The notes under the pieces: model-generated
The model's input: the letters and a program-made list of their open reading frames with translations, nothing else
What the model was told of the DNA's origin: nothing
Databases searched by the model: none
Part shown: piece after piece, positions 8,619 through 16,918 of the stretch
Position numbering within the stretch: the first letter of the stretch is position 1
Layout: each line of letters begins with the position of its first letter
Made by a program: the position numbers and the translations under genes
Source of the DNA: an uncultured Mediterranea sp.
GTDB lineage: Bacteria; Bacteroidota; Bacteroidia; Bacteroidales; Bacteroidaceae
NCBI GenBank assembly: GCA_945879145.1
Contig: CAMCUZ010000002.1
Span: forward strand, 1-64,000
Direction of reading: 5' to 3'
DNA length: 64,000 nucleotides

Positions 8619-10769
8619 ATGAGTAAAAAGAAAGACAAGAAGGCCGGCAAGCGGATGACCAAGAAGGAGCTTGTTAAGGCCATGCTCGACCTTTTCCACC
8701 TCAAGCAGGGGGTAGTTATCTCGCTCAAGCAGCTCTTTGAGCAACTTCGGCTCAATACGCATCCACTGAAGATGCTGGCTATGGATATCCTCGACGAACT
8801 GCTGGAGGATGGGTATCTCTGCGAAGTGGAGAAGCATCGCTACAAACTCAATAACCGCGGTGTGGAGATGACGGGCATCTTCCAGCGCAAGAGCAACGGT
8901 AAGAATACGTTCCTGCCCGATGAGGGGGGTGAGCCCATCTTCATTGCTGAGCGTAACTCGGCCCATGCCATGGCAGGCGACCGCGTACGCATTGCCTACT
9001 ATGCCAAGCGCCACGGACGGATGGCCGAAGGTGAAGTGGTGGAGATTCTGGAGCGCGCCAACGATACCTTTGTGGGTACGTTGGAGGTGACCCGTGGATA
9101 TGCCTTCCTGGTGACGGAGAACCGCACCCTGGCCAACGACATCTTTATCCCCAAGGAGAACCTGAAGGGGGGACGCAACGGCGACAAGGCGGTGGTCAAG
9201 GTAGTGGAGTGGCCCGAAAAGGCCAAGAACCCCCTCGGCATGGTGGTGGATATCCTGGGTAAGGCGGGTGAGAACAATACGGAGATGCACGCCATCTTGG
9301 CAGAGTTTGGCCTGCCTTATGTCTATCCCAAGCAGGTCGAGCAGGCTGCCGACCGTATTCCTGCAGAGATTCCTGCCGAGGAGATTGCTCAACGTGAGGA
9401 CTTCCGTGGTGTAACCACCTTTACCATCGACCCGCGCGATGCCAAGGACTTTGATGATGCCCTCTCCATTCGTCCTTTGGCGAACGGACTTTGGGAGGTG
9501 GGTGTACACATTGCCGACGTGACCTACTACGTCCACGAAGGCTCCCTTATCGACCGTGAGGCCGAACGGCGTGCCACCTCGGTCTATCTGGTGGATCGCA
9601 CCATACCCATGCTACCCGAACGGCTCTGTAACTTCCTCTGCTCGCTTCGCCCCAACGAGGAGAAGTTGGCCTATAGCGTCATCTTCGAGATGAACGAACG
9701 GGCCGAGGTGAAGAAAAGCCGTGTGGTACACACCGTCATCAAGAGCGACCGACGCTTTACCTACGAGGAGGCGCAAGAGCGACTCGAAACGGGACAAGGT
9801 GACTATGTGGAGGAACTCAAGCAGCTCGACAAACTGGCCAAGCTGCTGCGCGAACAGCGCTTCAAGGCGGGTGCCATCAACTTCGACCGCTACGAGGTGA
9901 AGTTCGAAATCGACGAGAAGGGCAAGCCGCTGAGCGTCTATTTCAAGGTATCTAAAGATGCCAACAAGCTGGTGGAGGAGTTCATGCTGCTGGCCAACCG
10001 CACCGTGGCAGAGAAGATTGGACGCGTACCGAAGGGAAAGAAGGCAAAGGTATTCCCCTACCGTATCCACGACCTGCCCGATCCTGAGAAGCTGGATAAC
10101 TTGTCGCAATTCATTGCCCGCTTTGGCTACAAGATACGTACCACAGGCAACAAGGGTGAGGTATCGAAGAGCATCAACCGGCTGCTCGATGATGTGCAGG
10201 GACGCAAGGAGCAGAACCTGATTGAAACGGTATCTATACGCGCCATGCAGAAGGCACGCTACTCTGTGCATAACATCGGCCATTACGGTCTGGCCTTCGA
10301 CTACTACACCCACTTCACTTCGCCTATCCGTCGCTACCCCGACATGATGGTGCACCGGTTGCTCACCAAGTATCTTGACGAGGGTGGACATACCGTGACA
10401 GAGAAGAAGTATGAGGCCCTCTGCGAACACAGCAGTGCGATGGAACAACTGGCTGCTTCGGCCGAAAGGGCCAGCGTGAAGTACAAACAGGTGGAGTTCA
10501 TGACCGAGCATGTGGGTCAGGTCTATCAGGGCGTTATCTCCGGTGTGACCGAATGGGGCCTCTACGTAGAGCTGAACGAGAACAAGTGTGAAGGCATGAT
10601 TCCCATCCGCGACCTCGACGACGACTACTACGAGTTCGATGAGAAGAACTACTGCTTGCGGGGTCGCCGCACGCGCCACACCTACAGCCTGGGCGATGAG
10701 TTGACCATCAAGGTGGCCCGCGCCAATCTGGAACGTAAGCAGCTGGATTTCGCCATTTACGATGAGTGA
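8619..10769 (+). CDS. rnr: Ribonuclease R (3'-5' exoribonuclease)
   Basis: This 716-residue RNase II/R family enzyme degrades structured RNA from the 3' end. It has an N-terminal winged-helix-like segment (about 10-70), OB-fold cold-shock domains (about 70-250), the RNB catalytic domain with the metal-binding TIDPRDAKDFDDAL from about 268, the HYTHFTSPIRRYPD segment, and a C-terminal S1 domain (about 625-710). The N-terminus is lysine-rich. The gene stands alone, divergent from the CDF gene. A long minus-strand open frame lies inside but has no family features. Confidence 0.95.
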   Translation: MSKKKDKKAGKRMTKKELVKAMLDLFHLKQGVVISLKQLFEQLRLNTHPLKMLAMDILDELLEDGYLCEVEKHRYKLNNRGVEMTGIFQRKSNGKNTFLPDEGGEPIFIAERNSAHAMAGDRVRIAYYAKRHGRMAEGEVVEILERANDTFVGTLEVTRGYAFLVTENRTLANDIFIPKENLKGGRNGDKAVVKVVEWPEKAKNPLGMVVDILGKAGENNTEMHAILAEFGLPYVYPKQVEQAADRIPAEIPAEEIAQREDFRGVTTFTIDPRDAKDFDDALSIRPLANGLWEVGVHIADVTYYVHEGSLIDREAERRATSVYLVDRTIPMLPERLCNFLCSLRPNEEKLAYSVIFEMNERAEVKKSRVVHTVIKSDRRFTYEEAQERLETGQGDYVEELKQLDKLAKLLREQRFKAGAINFDRYEVKFEIDEKGKPLSVYFKVSKDANKLVEEFMLLANRTVAEKIGRVPKGKKAKVFPYRIHDLPDPEKLDNLSQFIARFGYKIRTTGNKGEVSKSINRLLDDVQGRKEQNLIETVSIRAMQKARYSVHNIGHYGLAFDYYTHFTSPIRRYPDMMVHRLLTKYLDEGGHTVTEKKYEALCEHSSAMEQLAASAERASVKYKQVEFMTEHVGQVYQGVISGVTEWGLYVELNENKCEGMIPIRDLDDDYYEFDEKNYCLRGRRTRHTYSLGDELTIKVARANLERKQLDFAIYDE

Positions 10770-10835
10770 GGTGCGATGGATACTTTGTAATTTAAAATTT
10801 AAAATTAAATATTTAAAACGGTGAATCACCTGTAG

Positions 10836-10855
10836 GGGCGGAACATTTTCCGCCC
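10836..10855. repeat. GGGCGGAA/TTCCGCCC hairpin
   Basis: A perfect 8-base inverted repeat with a 4-base loop (CATT) lies 67 bases after rnr. There is no T-run, so it is a weak terminator candidate. A related GGGGCGGAA-type half (TTCCGCCCC) recurs near 15119, which suggests a dispersed intergenic repeat. Confidence 0.5.
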
Positions 10856-10911
10856 GATAGCACCCACGAATACGGCTTATGTTGCTGACATGTGTTGCCG
10901 CATACAGGGCG

Positions 10912-10952
10912 CCCTATACGTGGATGAATAAGACCCTACACGTGGATGAATA
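10912..10952 (+). repeat. Two direct copies of CCCTAYACGTGGATGAATA
   Basis: A 19-base unit occurs at 10912-10930 and 10934-10952, with period 22 and one difference (T/C). It sits 26-66 bases before the start of the flavoprotein gene at 10978. It could be a regulator site or a small tandem duplication. Confidence 0.6.
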
Positions 10953-10977
10953 TGAATTAAAATATCGTACAAAGACA

Positions 10978-11457
10978 ATGAAAACAATACAGATAACTGA
11001 CGAGGCCGAGATTACGGCCATCATCAACAAATGTCCCTTCTGCATGCTGGGACTGACGGATTTGGAGGGTAATCCCTACGTGATTCCGATGAACTTTGTT
11101 TACGACGGAAAGACCATCTACCTCCACTCGGGAGCCGGTGGCGGTAAAGAGACCCTGGCTACAGCTCACCCGCAGGTATGCATCACCTTCTGCGAGGGAG
11201 ATGAACTGGTCTATATGCACCAACAGATAGCCTGCAGCTACAGCATGAAGAGCCGCAGCGTGGTGTGCCGCGGAAGGGTGGAGTTTATCGATGATTACGA
11301 CGAGAAGGAACGTATCTTGCAGCTCTTGATGCGTCGCTATACCGACAATGATTGCCGCATGGCTCCCCCTGCCATTCGCAATGTGCGGGTATGGGCTGTG
11401 AAGGTGGATGAACTGAGTTGCCGCTCCTTCGGCCTTCGTCCTTCGGAGTTGAAGTGA
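10978..11457 (+). CDS. Pyridoxamine 5'-phosphate oxidase-like flavoprotein (Nim-like)
   Basis: This 159-residue protein has the split-barrel flavin-binding fold. The pattern of a C-P-F-C segment near residues 15-18, GNPYVIPMNF, YLHSG and the paired late strands resembles the Nim/PNPOx-like family. Some members reduce nitroimidazoles, but most have unknown substrates. The frame is open 33 codons upstream, but those codons lie in the direct-repeat DNA and read nothing family-like, so the ATG at 10978 (MKTIQITDEAE) is preferred. No resistance role should be assumed from sequence alone. Confidence 0.8.
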   Translation: MKTIQITDEAEITAIINKCPFCMLGLTDLEGNPYVIPMNFVYDGKTIYLHSGAGGGKETLATAHPQVCITFCEGDELVYMHQQIACSYSMKSRSVVCRGRVEFIDDYDEKERILQLLMRRYTDNDCRMAPPAIRNVRVWAVKVDELSCRSFGLRPSELK

Positions 11458-11509
11458 GGAGCTCCTCCATCCATTAACGTGAAATGTTATAACACTAATA
11501 ATCATCCTA

Positions 11510-14500
11510 ATGAAACAGAAACATTTACTTCTGATGGGACTGCTTGCTGCAGTTCCTTCGCTGGCTGTCGCTCTGCCAGAGGCCGTGTTCGCTTTGCCTC
11601 AAGCGGCAACGGCCACAACGGTCTCTCCTACCGATGAGGCCCGCCTGTTGCGTTTCCCTGCTACCAATGGGCAACAGGTTGTCTTTTCATTTGCTGGCGA
11701 CCTCTATTCTGTGCCTATCTCCGGCGGTGAGGCTCGCCGCTTGACCTCGCACGTAGGGAATGAAATCTTTGCTCGCTTCTCGCCCGATGGACGTACCTTG
11801 GCCTTCAGCGGACAGTACGACGGCAATACCGAAGTTTATACCATCCCGGCAGAGGGTGGTGAGCCGCAGCGTATCACCTACACGCAGACCAACGGACGCG
11901 ATGACTTGGGCGACCGCATGGGGCCCAACAATGTGGTGATGACCTGGAGCCCCGATGGAAAGGAGATTCTCTTCCGCAACCGTATTGGGGATGGATTTGT
12001 TGGCAAGCTCTGGAGCGTCTCGCCCCAAAAGGGCATGCCCGAGGCATTGCCTCTGCCCGAAGGGGGCTTCTGCAGCTATTCGCCTGATGGCAAGCAGTTG
12101 GCCTACAACCGCGTATTCCGCGAATTCCGCACCTGGAAGTACTACCGTGGTGGCATGGCCGATGATGTATGGATTTACGATGCCAAACAGAAACAGGTGA
12201 CCAACATCACCAACAACGTGGCGCAGGACATCTTCCCGATGTGGATTGGTGAGGAGATCTTCTTTGCCAGCGACCGCGACATGACGATGAACCTCTTCTG
12301 CTACAACACCCGTACCCACCAGACGGAGAAGGTGACCCACTTTACCGACTATGATGTGAAGTTCCCCTCGACTGATGGACGCATCATCGTCTTTGAGAAG
12401 GGAGGCTATCTCTATCAATTTGACCCCAAAACGCGCCAAAGCCAGCAGATTCACATCTCCCTGCATGCCGATAACCTGCAGGCCCGTACCGAACTGCTCA
12501 ACGTGGCCGACCGCGTGACGTCTGCCGACCTCAGTGCCGATGGACAACGCGTCTATGTAACGGCTCGTGGTGAGGTGTTTGACGTACCGGTAAAGGAGGG
12601 TGTAACCCGTTGCTTGACCCGTACACCGGGTGCACACGAGCGCGATGCCGTGGTGAGTCCCGATGGGAAGCAGGTGGCTTACATCAGCGACCGCACTGGC
12701 GAAACAGAGCTGTGGCTGCAATCCACCGAAGGAGGAGAGCCACGTCAGCTGACGCGTGATAATGACACCTATATCCGCTCCATTCAATGGACGCCCGATG
12801 GCAAGTGGCTGCTCTATACCGACCGCAAGAACCGGCTGGTACGTGTAGATGTGGCCAAGGCGACGAAGGAGGTGATTGCCACCTGTCCTGAGCAAGAGTT
12901 CTGGCAGGTAGCCATCTCGGCCGACAGCCGTTGGCTGGCCTACACCCGTCCCGCAGCCAACCAGATGTCGGTGGTTTATCTCTACGAACTGGCTACAAAG
13001 CGCGAGATAGCCGTTACCGAGCGTTGGTACAACTCCGACTCACCTGCTTTCAGTCAGGATGGAAGGTATCTGATATTCAGTTCCGACCGCGATTTCAATC
13101 CCAACTACGGACGCTTGGAGTGGAACCATATCTACAACCGCATGGGTGGCGTCTATCTGGCCATGTTGCAAAAGGATACCCCCTCGCCGCTGCTTCCGCG
13201 TGATTCGGAGGTCAAGGAGGCTGCACCCTTTTCGGCTAATGCAGTCGGTGCAGCTGCCCCTGGTGGTAAAGCTGCTGGCAAGGGTGGCCAAGCAGCCGGC
13301 AAGGGACAAGGCAAAGAGGCTCCCGAGTCGAAGAAAGCTCCTGCTGAGGTGAAGGTGGATGCCGAAGGCCTTAGCGCACGTATCGTCAAGCTGCCTGTGG
13401 GTGCTGGCTACTACAGCAACTTCTATTGCGACGGCAAGCACCTCTGGTACAGCAGCGGTGGCACCAAGGTCTATGACTTTGAAAGCCGCGAAGAGAGCAA
13501 GGTGAGCGATGCTTCGATGAGTGTGTGCGGTGAGCGGGCGCTCTTCTTCTCGCGTCGCGACGGCAAGATCTACGTGTCCGACCGCATCCCTACGGGCCGT
13601 TTCAATGCCGACAAGGAGGTTGACCTCTCCCACATGGTGGCTACGGTGGATTATCCTCAGGAGTGGGCTCAGATCTTTGATGAGGCTTGGCGTGCCTACC
13701 GTGATGGATTCTACCTGGAGAATATGCACGGGGTGGATTGGAAAGCTATCAAGCAGAAGTATGCCGTGCTGCTGCCCTACGTCAAGAGCCGCCTCGACCT
13801 CAATTATGTGATTGGCGAGATGATTTCCGAATTGGCTTGCGGACATGCCTACGTCAATCCGGGCAGCTATCCTAAAGCGAAGCGCATCCCGATGGGTCTG
13901 CTTGGCGCTGAGCTGCAACGCGACAAGAGCGGTTTCTTCCGTATCGGACATATCCTGCAGGGCGCTCCCTACAGCGAGACACTCCGCTCACCGCTGGCCG
14001 AACCGGGACTGGGCATCAACGAGGGCGACTACATCACCGCTGTGGATGGCGTATCTACACAAAGCGTGAATAATTTCTACAAGCTGCTCATGGGCAAAGC
14101 CGGTGTGCTGACCGAACTGACCATCAACACGCGTGCTGCCGAAGGTGGACGCAAGGTGGTGGTGAAGCCCACGGCCGATGAATATCCCTTGACTCACTAC
14201 GAATGGGTACAGCGCAATATCGCGACAGTTGAGAAGGCTACTAACGGACGCGTCGGTTATATCTACATTCCCGACATGGGTCCTGAAGGGCTGAATGAGT
14301 TTGCACGCTACTTCTATCCCCAACTCGACAAGGAGGCCCTCATCATTGATGACCGTGCTAATGGTGGTGGTAACGTCTCACCGATGATTATCGAACGCCT
14401 GCTCCGCCAACCCTACCGCATGACCATGTCGCGCACCTCAACTCAGGTGGGCACCATTCCTGATGCCACCCACGTAGGTCCAAAGGTGCTGCTCATCAAC

Positions 14501-14863
14501 AAATATTCGGCCAGCGATGGCGACCTCTTCCCCTGGAGCTTCAAGGCCAACGAGCTGGGTACCGTGGTTGGCACCCGCACTTGGGGAGGCATTGTGGGCA
14601 TCAGCGGCTCGCTGCCCTACATGGATGGCACCGACATCCGCGTCCCCTTCTTCACCAACTACGATGCCAAGACCGGTCAGTGGATTGTGGAGAACCACGG
14701 TGTAGATCCCGATATCCTGATTGACAACGATCCCATCCGCGAGGCTGCAGGCGAAGACCAGCAGCTGCTGAAGGCCATCGAGGTGGCCCTGCAGCAGCTC
14801 AAGGAGCGCAAGCCCCTGCCCGGAGTACCTACTCCCCGTACCTTTAAGGATTTAGGACTCTAA
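11510..14863 (+). CDS. Tricorn-type S41 protease with beta-propellers
   Basis: This 1117-residue exported protein resembles tricorn protease. A signal peptide covers about 1-28. Two beta-propellers of WD40-like PD40 repeats (FSPDGR, WSPDGK, WTPDGK blades) cover about 45-570. A low-complexity linker rich in Gly, Ala and Lys (about 577-617) separates them from the next region. A PDZ domain follows near 800-890, then the C-terminal serine-protease domain. The expected catalytic histidine is about H779 in CGHAYV, and the nucleophile region is YSASDGD with S1000/S1002. Such proteins degrade peptides in the periplasm. The linker is unusual for the family. Confidence 0.9.
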   Translation: MKQKHLLLMGLLAAVPSLAVALPEAVFALPQAATATTVSPTDEARLLRFPATNGQQVVFSFAGDLYSVPISGGEARRLTSHVGNEIFARFSPDGRTLAFSGQYDGNTEVYTIPAEGGEPQRITYTQTNGRDDLGDRMGPNNVVMTWSPDGKEILFRNRIGDGFVGKLWSVSPQKGMPEALPLPEGGFCSYSPDGKQLAYNRVFREFRTWKYYRGGMADDVWIYDAKQKQVTNITNNVAQDIFPMWIGEEIFFASDRDMTMNLFCYNTRTHQTEKVTHFTDYDVKFPSTDGRIIVFEKGGYLYQFDPKTRQSQQIHISLHADNLQARTELLNVADRVTSADLSADGQRVYVTARGEVFDVPVKEGVTRCLTRTPGAHERDAVVSPDGKQVAYISDRTGETELWLQSTEGGEPRQLTRDNDTYIRSIQWTPDGKWLLYTDRKNRLVRVDVAKATKEVIATCPEQEFWQVAISADSRWLAYTRPAANQMSVVYLYELATKREIAVTERWYNSDSPAFSQDGRYLIFSSDRDFNPNYGRLEWNHIYNRMGGVYLAMLQKDTPSPLLPRDSEVKEAAPFSANAVGAAAPGGKAAGKGGQAAGKGQGKEAPESKKAPAEVKVDAEGLSARIVKLPVGAGYYSNFYCDGKHLWYSSGGTKVYDFESREESKVSDASMSVCGERALFFSRRDGKIYVSDRIPTGRFNADKEVDLSHMVATVDYPQEWAQIFDEAWRAYRDGFYLENMHGVDWKAIKQKYAVLLPYVKSRLDLNYVIGEMISELACGHAYVNPGSYPKAKRIPMGLLGAELQRDKSGFFRIGHILQGAPYSETLRSPLAEPGLGINEGDYITAVDGVSTQSVNNFYKLLMGKAGVLTELTINTRAAEGGRKVVVKPTADEYPLTHYEWVQRNIATVEKATNGRVGYIYIPDMGPEGLNEFARYFYPQLDKEALIIDDRANGGGNVSPMIIERLLRQPYRMTMSRTSTQVGTIPDATHVGPKVLLINKYSASDGDLFPWSFKANELGTVVGTRTWGGIVGISGSLPYMDGTDIRVPFFTNYDAKTGQWIVENHGVDPDILIDNDPIREAAGEDQQLLKAIEVALQQLKERKPLPGVPTPRTFKDLGL

Positions 14864-14882
14864 TCCTTCAGCACCATCAAGA

Positions 14883-14930
14883 GGCCCGATGCTACGTGCC
14901 GTAGCGCACGAAGCATCGGGCCTTTTCTTT
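14883..14930 (+). terminator. Terminator after the tricorn protease gene
   Basis: An 11-base perfect stem, GGCCCGATGCT at 14883-14893 with AGCATCGGGCC at 14912-14922, is followed at once by a T-rich tract. It lies 20 bases after the stop codon and fits a strong intrinsic terminator. Confidence 0.85.
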
Positions 14931-15034
14931 CTCTCCAACATACTGGTCCTCTCGGTTTATCCGTTCTCTCATCCCTTTGTATAGGATAGCTTATCCCCTT
15001 GTGTAGGCTATCCCAAGGTGGTCGCACGACGTGG

Positions 15035-15110
15035 TTCAATCGCTTGACCTACGTCAGGCGTTCGATTGACCAAGGTCAATCGATTGAGTGACCCGGGTCA
15101 AGCGATTGAA
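15035..15110. repeat. Nested palindromes built from CGATTGA/GGTCAA units
   Basis: A perfect 15-base inverted repeat (TTCAATCGCTTGACC at 15035-15049 with its reverse complement at 15096-15110) encloses a second perfect 10-base inverted repeat (15062-15071 with 15074-15083, 2-base gap). A third 12-base palindrome, TGACCCGGGTCA, is at 15089-15100. The block lies in the 461-base gap between the tricorn gene and 15325. It is far from the neighbouring start codon and is not followed by a T-run. Confidence 0.8.
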
Positions 15111-15144
15111 GAACTTTATTCCGCCCCTACAACAAGACCCTATT

Positions 15145-15206
15145 CAACGAAATGGCAGAAGACCCTATCATAGCCTGTAATCATTGACACTTCATCCATT
15201 TCGTTG
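15145..15206. repeat. 11-base inverted repeat CAACGAAATGG
   Basis: CAACGAAATGG at 15145-15155 pairs perfectly with CCATTTCGTTG at 15196-15206, with 40 bases between. It belongs to the same intergenic gap as the nested palindromes. No gene-like reading frame was found in the gap. Confidence 0.65.
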
Positions 15207-15292
15207 TTCTAATGGTATAGGCGGAATCAATGGGGATGATGACGGAAGATAAAAAACTACAGAAACCCTTTTATTATCCTGTTTTTTTTCTG

Positions 15293-15300
15293 TATGTTTG
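15293..15300 (+). promoter_or_regulatory. -7 element for the 15325 gene
   Basis: TATGTTTG fits TAnnTTTG exactly and lies 24 bases before the ATG. A T-rich stretch lies at the -33 distance without a clear TTTG. Confidence 0.5.
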
Positions 15301-15324
15301 TGCCGTTAAAGCTTTAAACCTACG

Positions 15325-15972
15325 ATGATGAACAGAATTTCCACTTGGTTGCTCCCCTTGAGGCGTTGGCTGGTCCGCCTTGCCCGCTGGCCCAAGCGCT
15401 ACGGATTTGGTGTGCATTCCCCCTTTGCCTATCGGCTGATTACCGACGTCATCAGTGAGCATACACCTTATTATAATTATAGTGAGCTCCGAAAGCAGGA
15501 GAAACTCCTTGCCCTGCCTGATTTGCCCAAGGGTTGCTGCAAGGAGACGCTGGCCATGAAGCGTCTGCTCTACCGGTTGATCAACTTCGTACAGCCTTCG
15601 AATGCCGTTAGTGTAGGTTGCCCCAGTGCGGCTCGGCTCTACCTCACGGCGGCCAAGCAGGAGATGAACTTCTGGCATGCCTCCAGCCTGGATGAACTCT
15701 TCCTGGATGCCGATGTGCCGGTGGATTTCCTCTATTTGCACGATGTGGAGCATCCCTCCTTGCTTCGGCAAGCCTTCGAGATCTGTTCGGGTCGCATCAC
15801 GCCGCAATCGCTCTTCGTGGTGCAAGGTATCGGTTATACGGAGCCGATGAGGCAATTGTGGCAGGAGCTGAAGAGTGACCCTCGTGTGGTGGTCACCTTT
15901 GACCTCTTCGACCTCGGTCTCCTTTTCTTCGACTCCACCAAGCAGCGGCAGCACTACAAGGTCAGTTTTTAA
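15325..15972 (+). CDS. Conserved protein, possibly methyltransferase-like
   Basis: This 215-residue protein has a basic N-terminus followed by YGFGVHSPFAYRLI (about 26-39), a pattern I associate with a Bacteroidetes family related to class I O-methyltransferases. A strand resembling the SAM-binding motif I (NAVSVGCPSAARLY, about 93-106) and a later VDFLYLHDVEH strand support a Rossmann-like core. The usual GxGxG is degenerate (GCPSA), so catalytic activity is doubtful. It may be co-transcribed with the cobalamin adenosyltransferase gene 41 bases downstream. Confidence 0.6.
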   Translation: MMNRISTWLLPLRRWLVRLARWPKRYGFGVHSPFAYRLITDVISEHTPYYNYSELRKQEKLLALPDLPKGCCKETLAMKRLLYRLINFVQPSNAVSVGCPSAARLYLTAAKQEMNFWHASSLDELFLDADVPVDFLYLHDVEHPSLLRQAFEICSGRITPQSLFVVQGIGYTEPMRQLWQELKSDPRVVVTFDLFDLGLLFFDSTKQRQHYKVSF

Positions 15973-16013
15973 AGCACCTTCCATATCAATAATCCCCATA
16001 AATTCACTTTACG

Positions 16014-16607
16014 ATGAAAAGCAATGTCTATACCCGCACCGGCGATGCCGGACAAACTTCGCTCATAGGAGGCACTCGGGTCTCCAAGACCGACCTTCGC
16101 CTGGAGGCCTACGGTACCGTGGATGAACTCAACGCACAGCTTGGGTTGCTGCTCGCTTACCTGAGCGATGCGGCAACGGATGAAGCGTTGACCGCAAGCC
16201 GTGCCACTGACGTGCAGTTGCTGCTCGGTGTGCAGAGCTGCCTCTTTACCATAGGTGCCGCATTGGCTACAGACTGTTCCAAGGTGCCTCTTCGCCCTAC
16301 GGCGGTGGTCACCCCCGAGATGGTCAGTCAGCTGGAGCAGGCCATCGACCGTATCGATGCCGAGTTGCCTCCACTCCGCCTCTTTATCCTTCCCGGTGGT
16401 GGAAAGGCAGCCGCCGTTGCCCATGTCTGCCGCACCGTCTGCCGCAGGGCCGAACGGCGCATTCTAGCCCTTGCTCAACAGATTGAAATAGCCCCCGAAT
16501 TGCTTGCATACGTTAACCGTTTGTCCGATTACCTCTTCGTTTTGTCAAGAAAGCTCAACGTAGATGAAAAAAAAGAGGAAATAATTTGGAATAAGCATGG
16601 GAAATAA
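16014..16607 (+). CDS. Cob(I)alamin adenosyltransferase, PduO type
   Basis: This 197-residue protein transfers the adenosyl group of ATP to cob(I)alamin to form coenzyme B12. The N-terminal ATP-binding signature YTRTGDAGQTSLIGG (6-20) and the following YGTVDELNAQLG are diagnostic of PduO-type enzymes. The second conserved region, LPGGGKAAAVAHVCRTVCRRAER (about 126-148), is also present. This is the four-helix-bundle type, unrelated in sequence to CobA and EutT. Confidence 0.93.
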   Translation: MKSNVYTRTGDAGQTSLIGGTRVSKTDLRLEAYGTVDELNAQLGLLLAYLSDAATDEALTASRATDVQLLLGVQSCLFTIGAALATDCSKVPLRPTAVVTPEMVSQLEQAIDRIDAELPPLRLFILPGGGKAAAVAHVCRTVCRRAERRILALAQQIEIAPELLAYVNRLSDYLFVLSRKLNVDEKKEEIIWNKHGK

Positions 16608-16618
16608 GAGATTTTTTA

Positions 16619-16626
16619 TACTTTTG
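16619..16626 (+). promoter_or_regulatory. -7 element for the DUF2795 gene
   Basis: TACTTTTG, followed by CCGC as at other promoters in this window, lies 52 bases before the 16679 start. This suggests that transcription of the DUF2795-helicase pair starts here. Confidence 0.5.
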
Positions 16627-16678
16627 CCGCAAAATTGAAAAACAGTAAGTTTTGTTCATTTTTTAAACGAGTCAGACT

Positions 16679-16900
16679 ATGTATTGGACATTGGAACTGG
16701 CCTCCAAACTGGAGGATGCGCCTTGGCCGGCAACCAAGGATGAATTGATTGATTATGCCATCCGTTCGGGCTCACCGCTCGAAGTCATAGAGAACCTGCA
16801 GGAGATGGAAGACGAAGGCGAGATATACGAAAGCATTGAAGATATCTGGCCCGACTATCCCAGCAAGGAGGACTTCTTCTTCAACGAGGAGGAGTATTGA
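16679..16900 (+). CDS. DUF2795 domain protein
   Basis: This 73-residue, very acidic protein ends in clusters of Glu, Asp and Phe. The first 50 residues have the helical pattern of DUF2795 (WPATKDELIDYAI ... PLEVIENLQEM). The function of the family is unknown. It lies 18 bases before the helicase gene and may be co-transcribed with it, but the pairing may be accidental. Confidence 0.8.
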   Translation: MYWTLELASKLEDAPWPATKDELIDYAIRSGSPLEVIENLQEMEDEGEIYESIEDIWPDYPSKEDFFFNEEEY

Positions 16901-16918
16901 TTCCGTGACGCAACGCCT

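Noticed and set aside
8475-9536. Long minus-strand open frame overlapping rnr
   Set aside because: It lies opposite a clear RNase R gene, has no recognisable motifs, and GC-rich codon bias commonly opens such antisense frames.
9612-10829. Second long minus-strand frame opposite rnr
   Set aside because: Same reason: full overlap with a conserved gene and no family pattern.
10978-11457. Calling the flavoprotein a nitroimidazole resistance (Nim) protein
   Set aside because: The fold family is broad, and sequence alone does not show nitroreductase activity or resistance.
11687-12895. Long minus-strand frame opposite the tricorn protease gene
   Set aside because: No motif or start signal, while the plus-strand frame has propeller repeats throughout.
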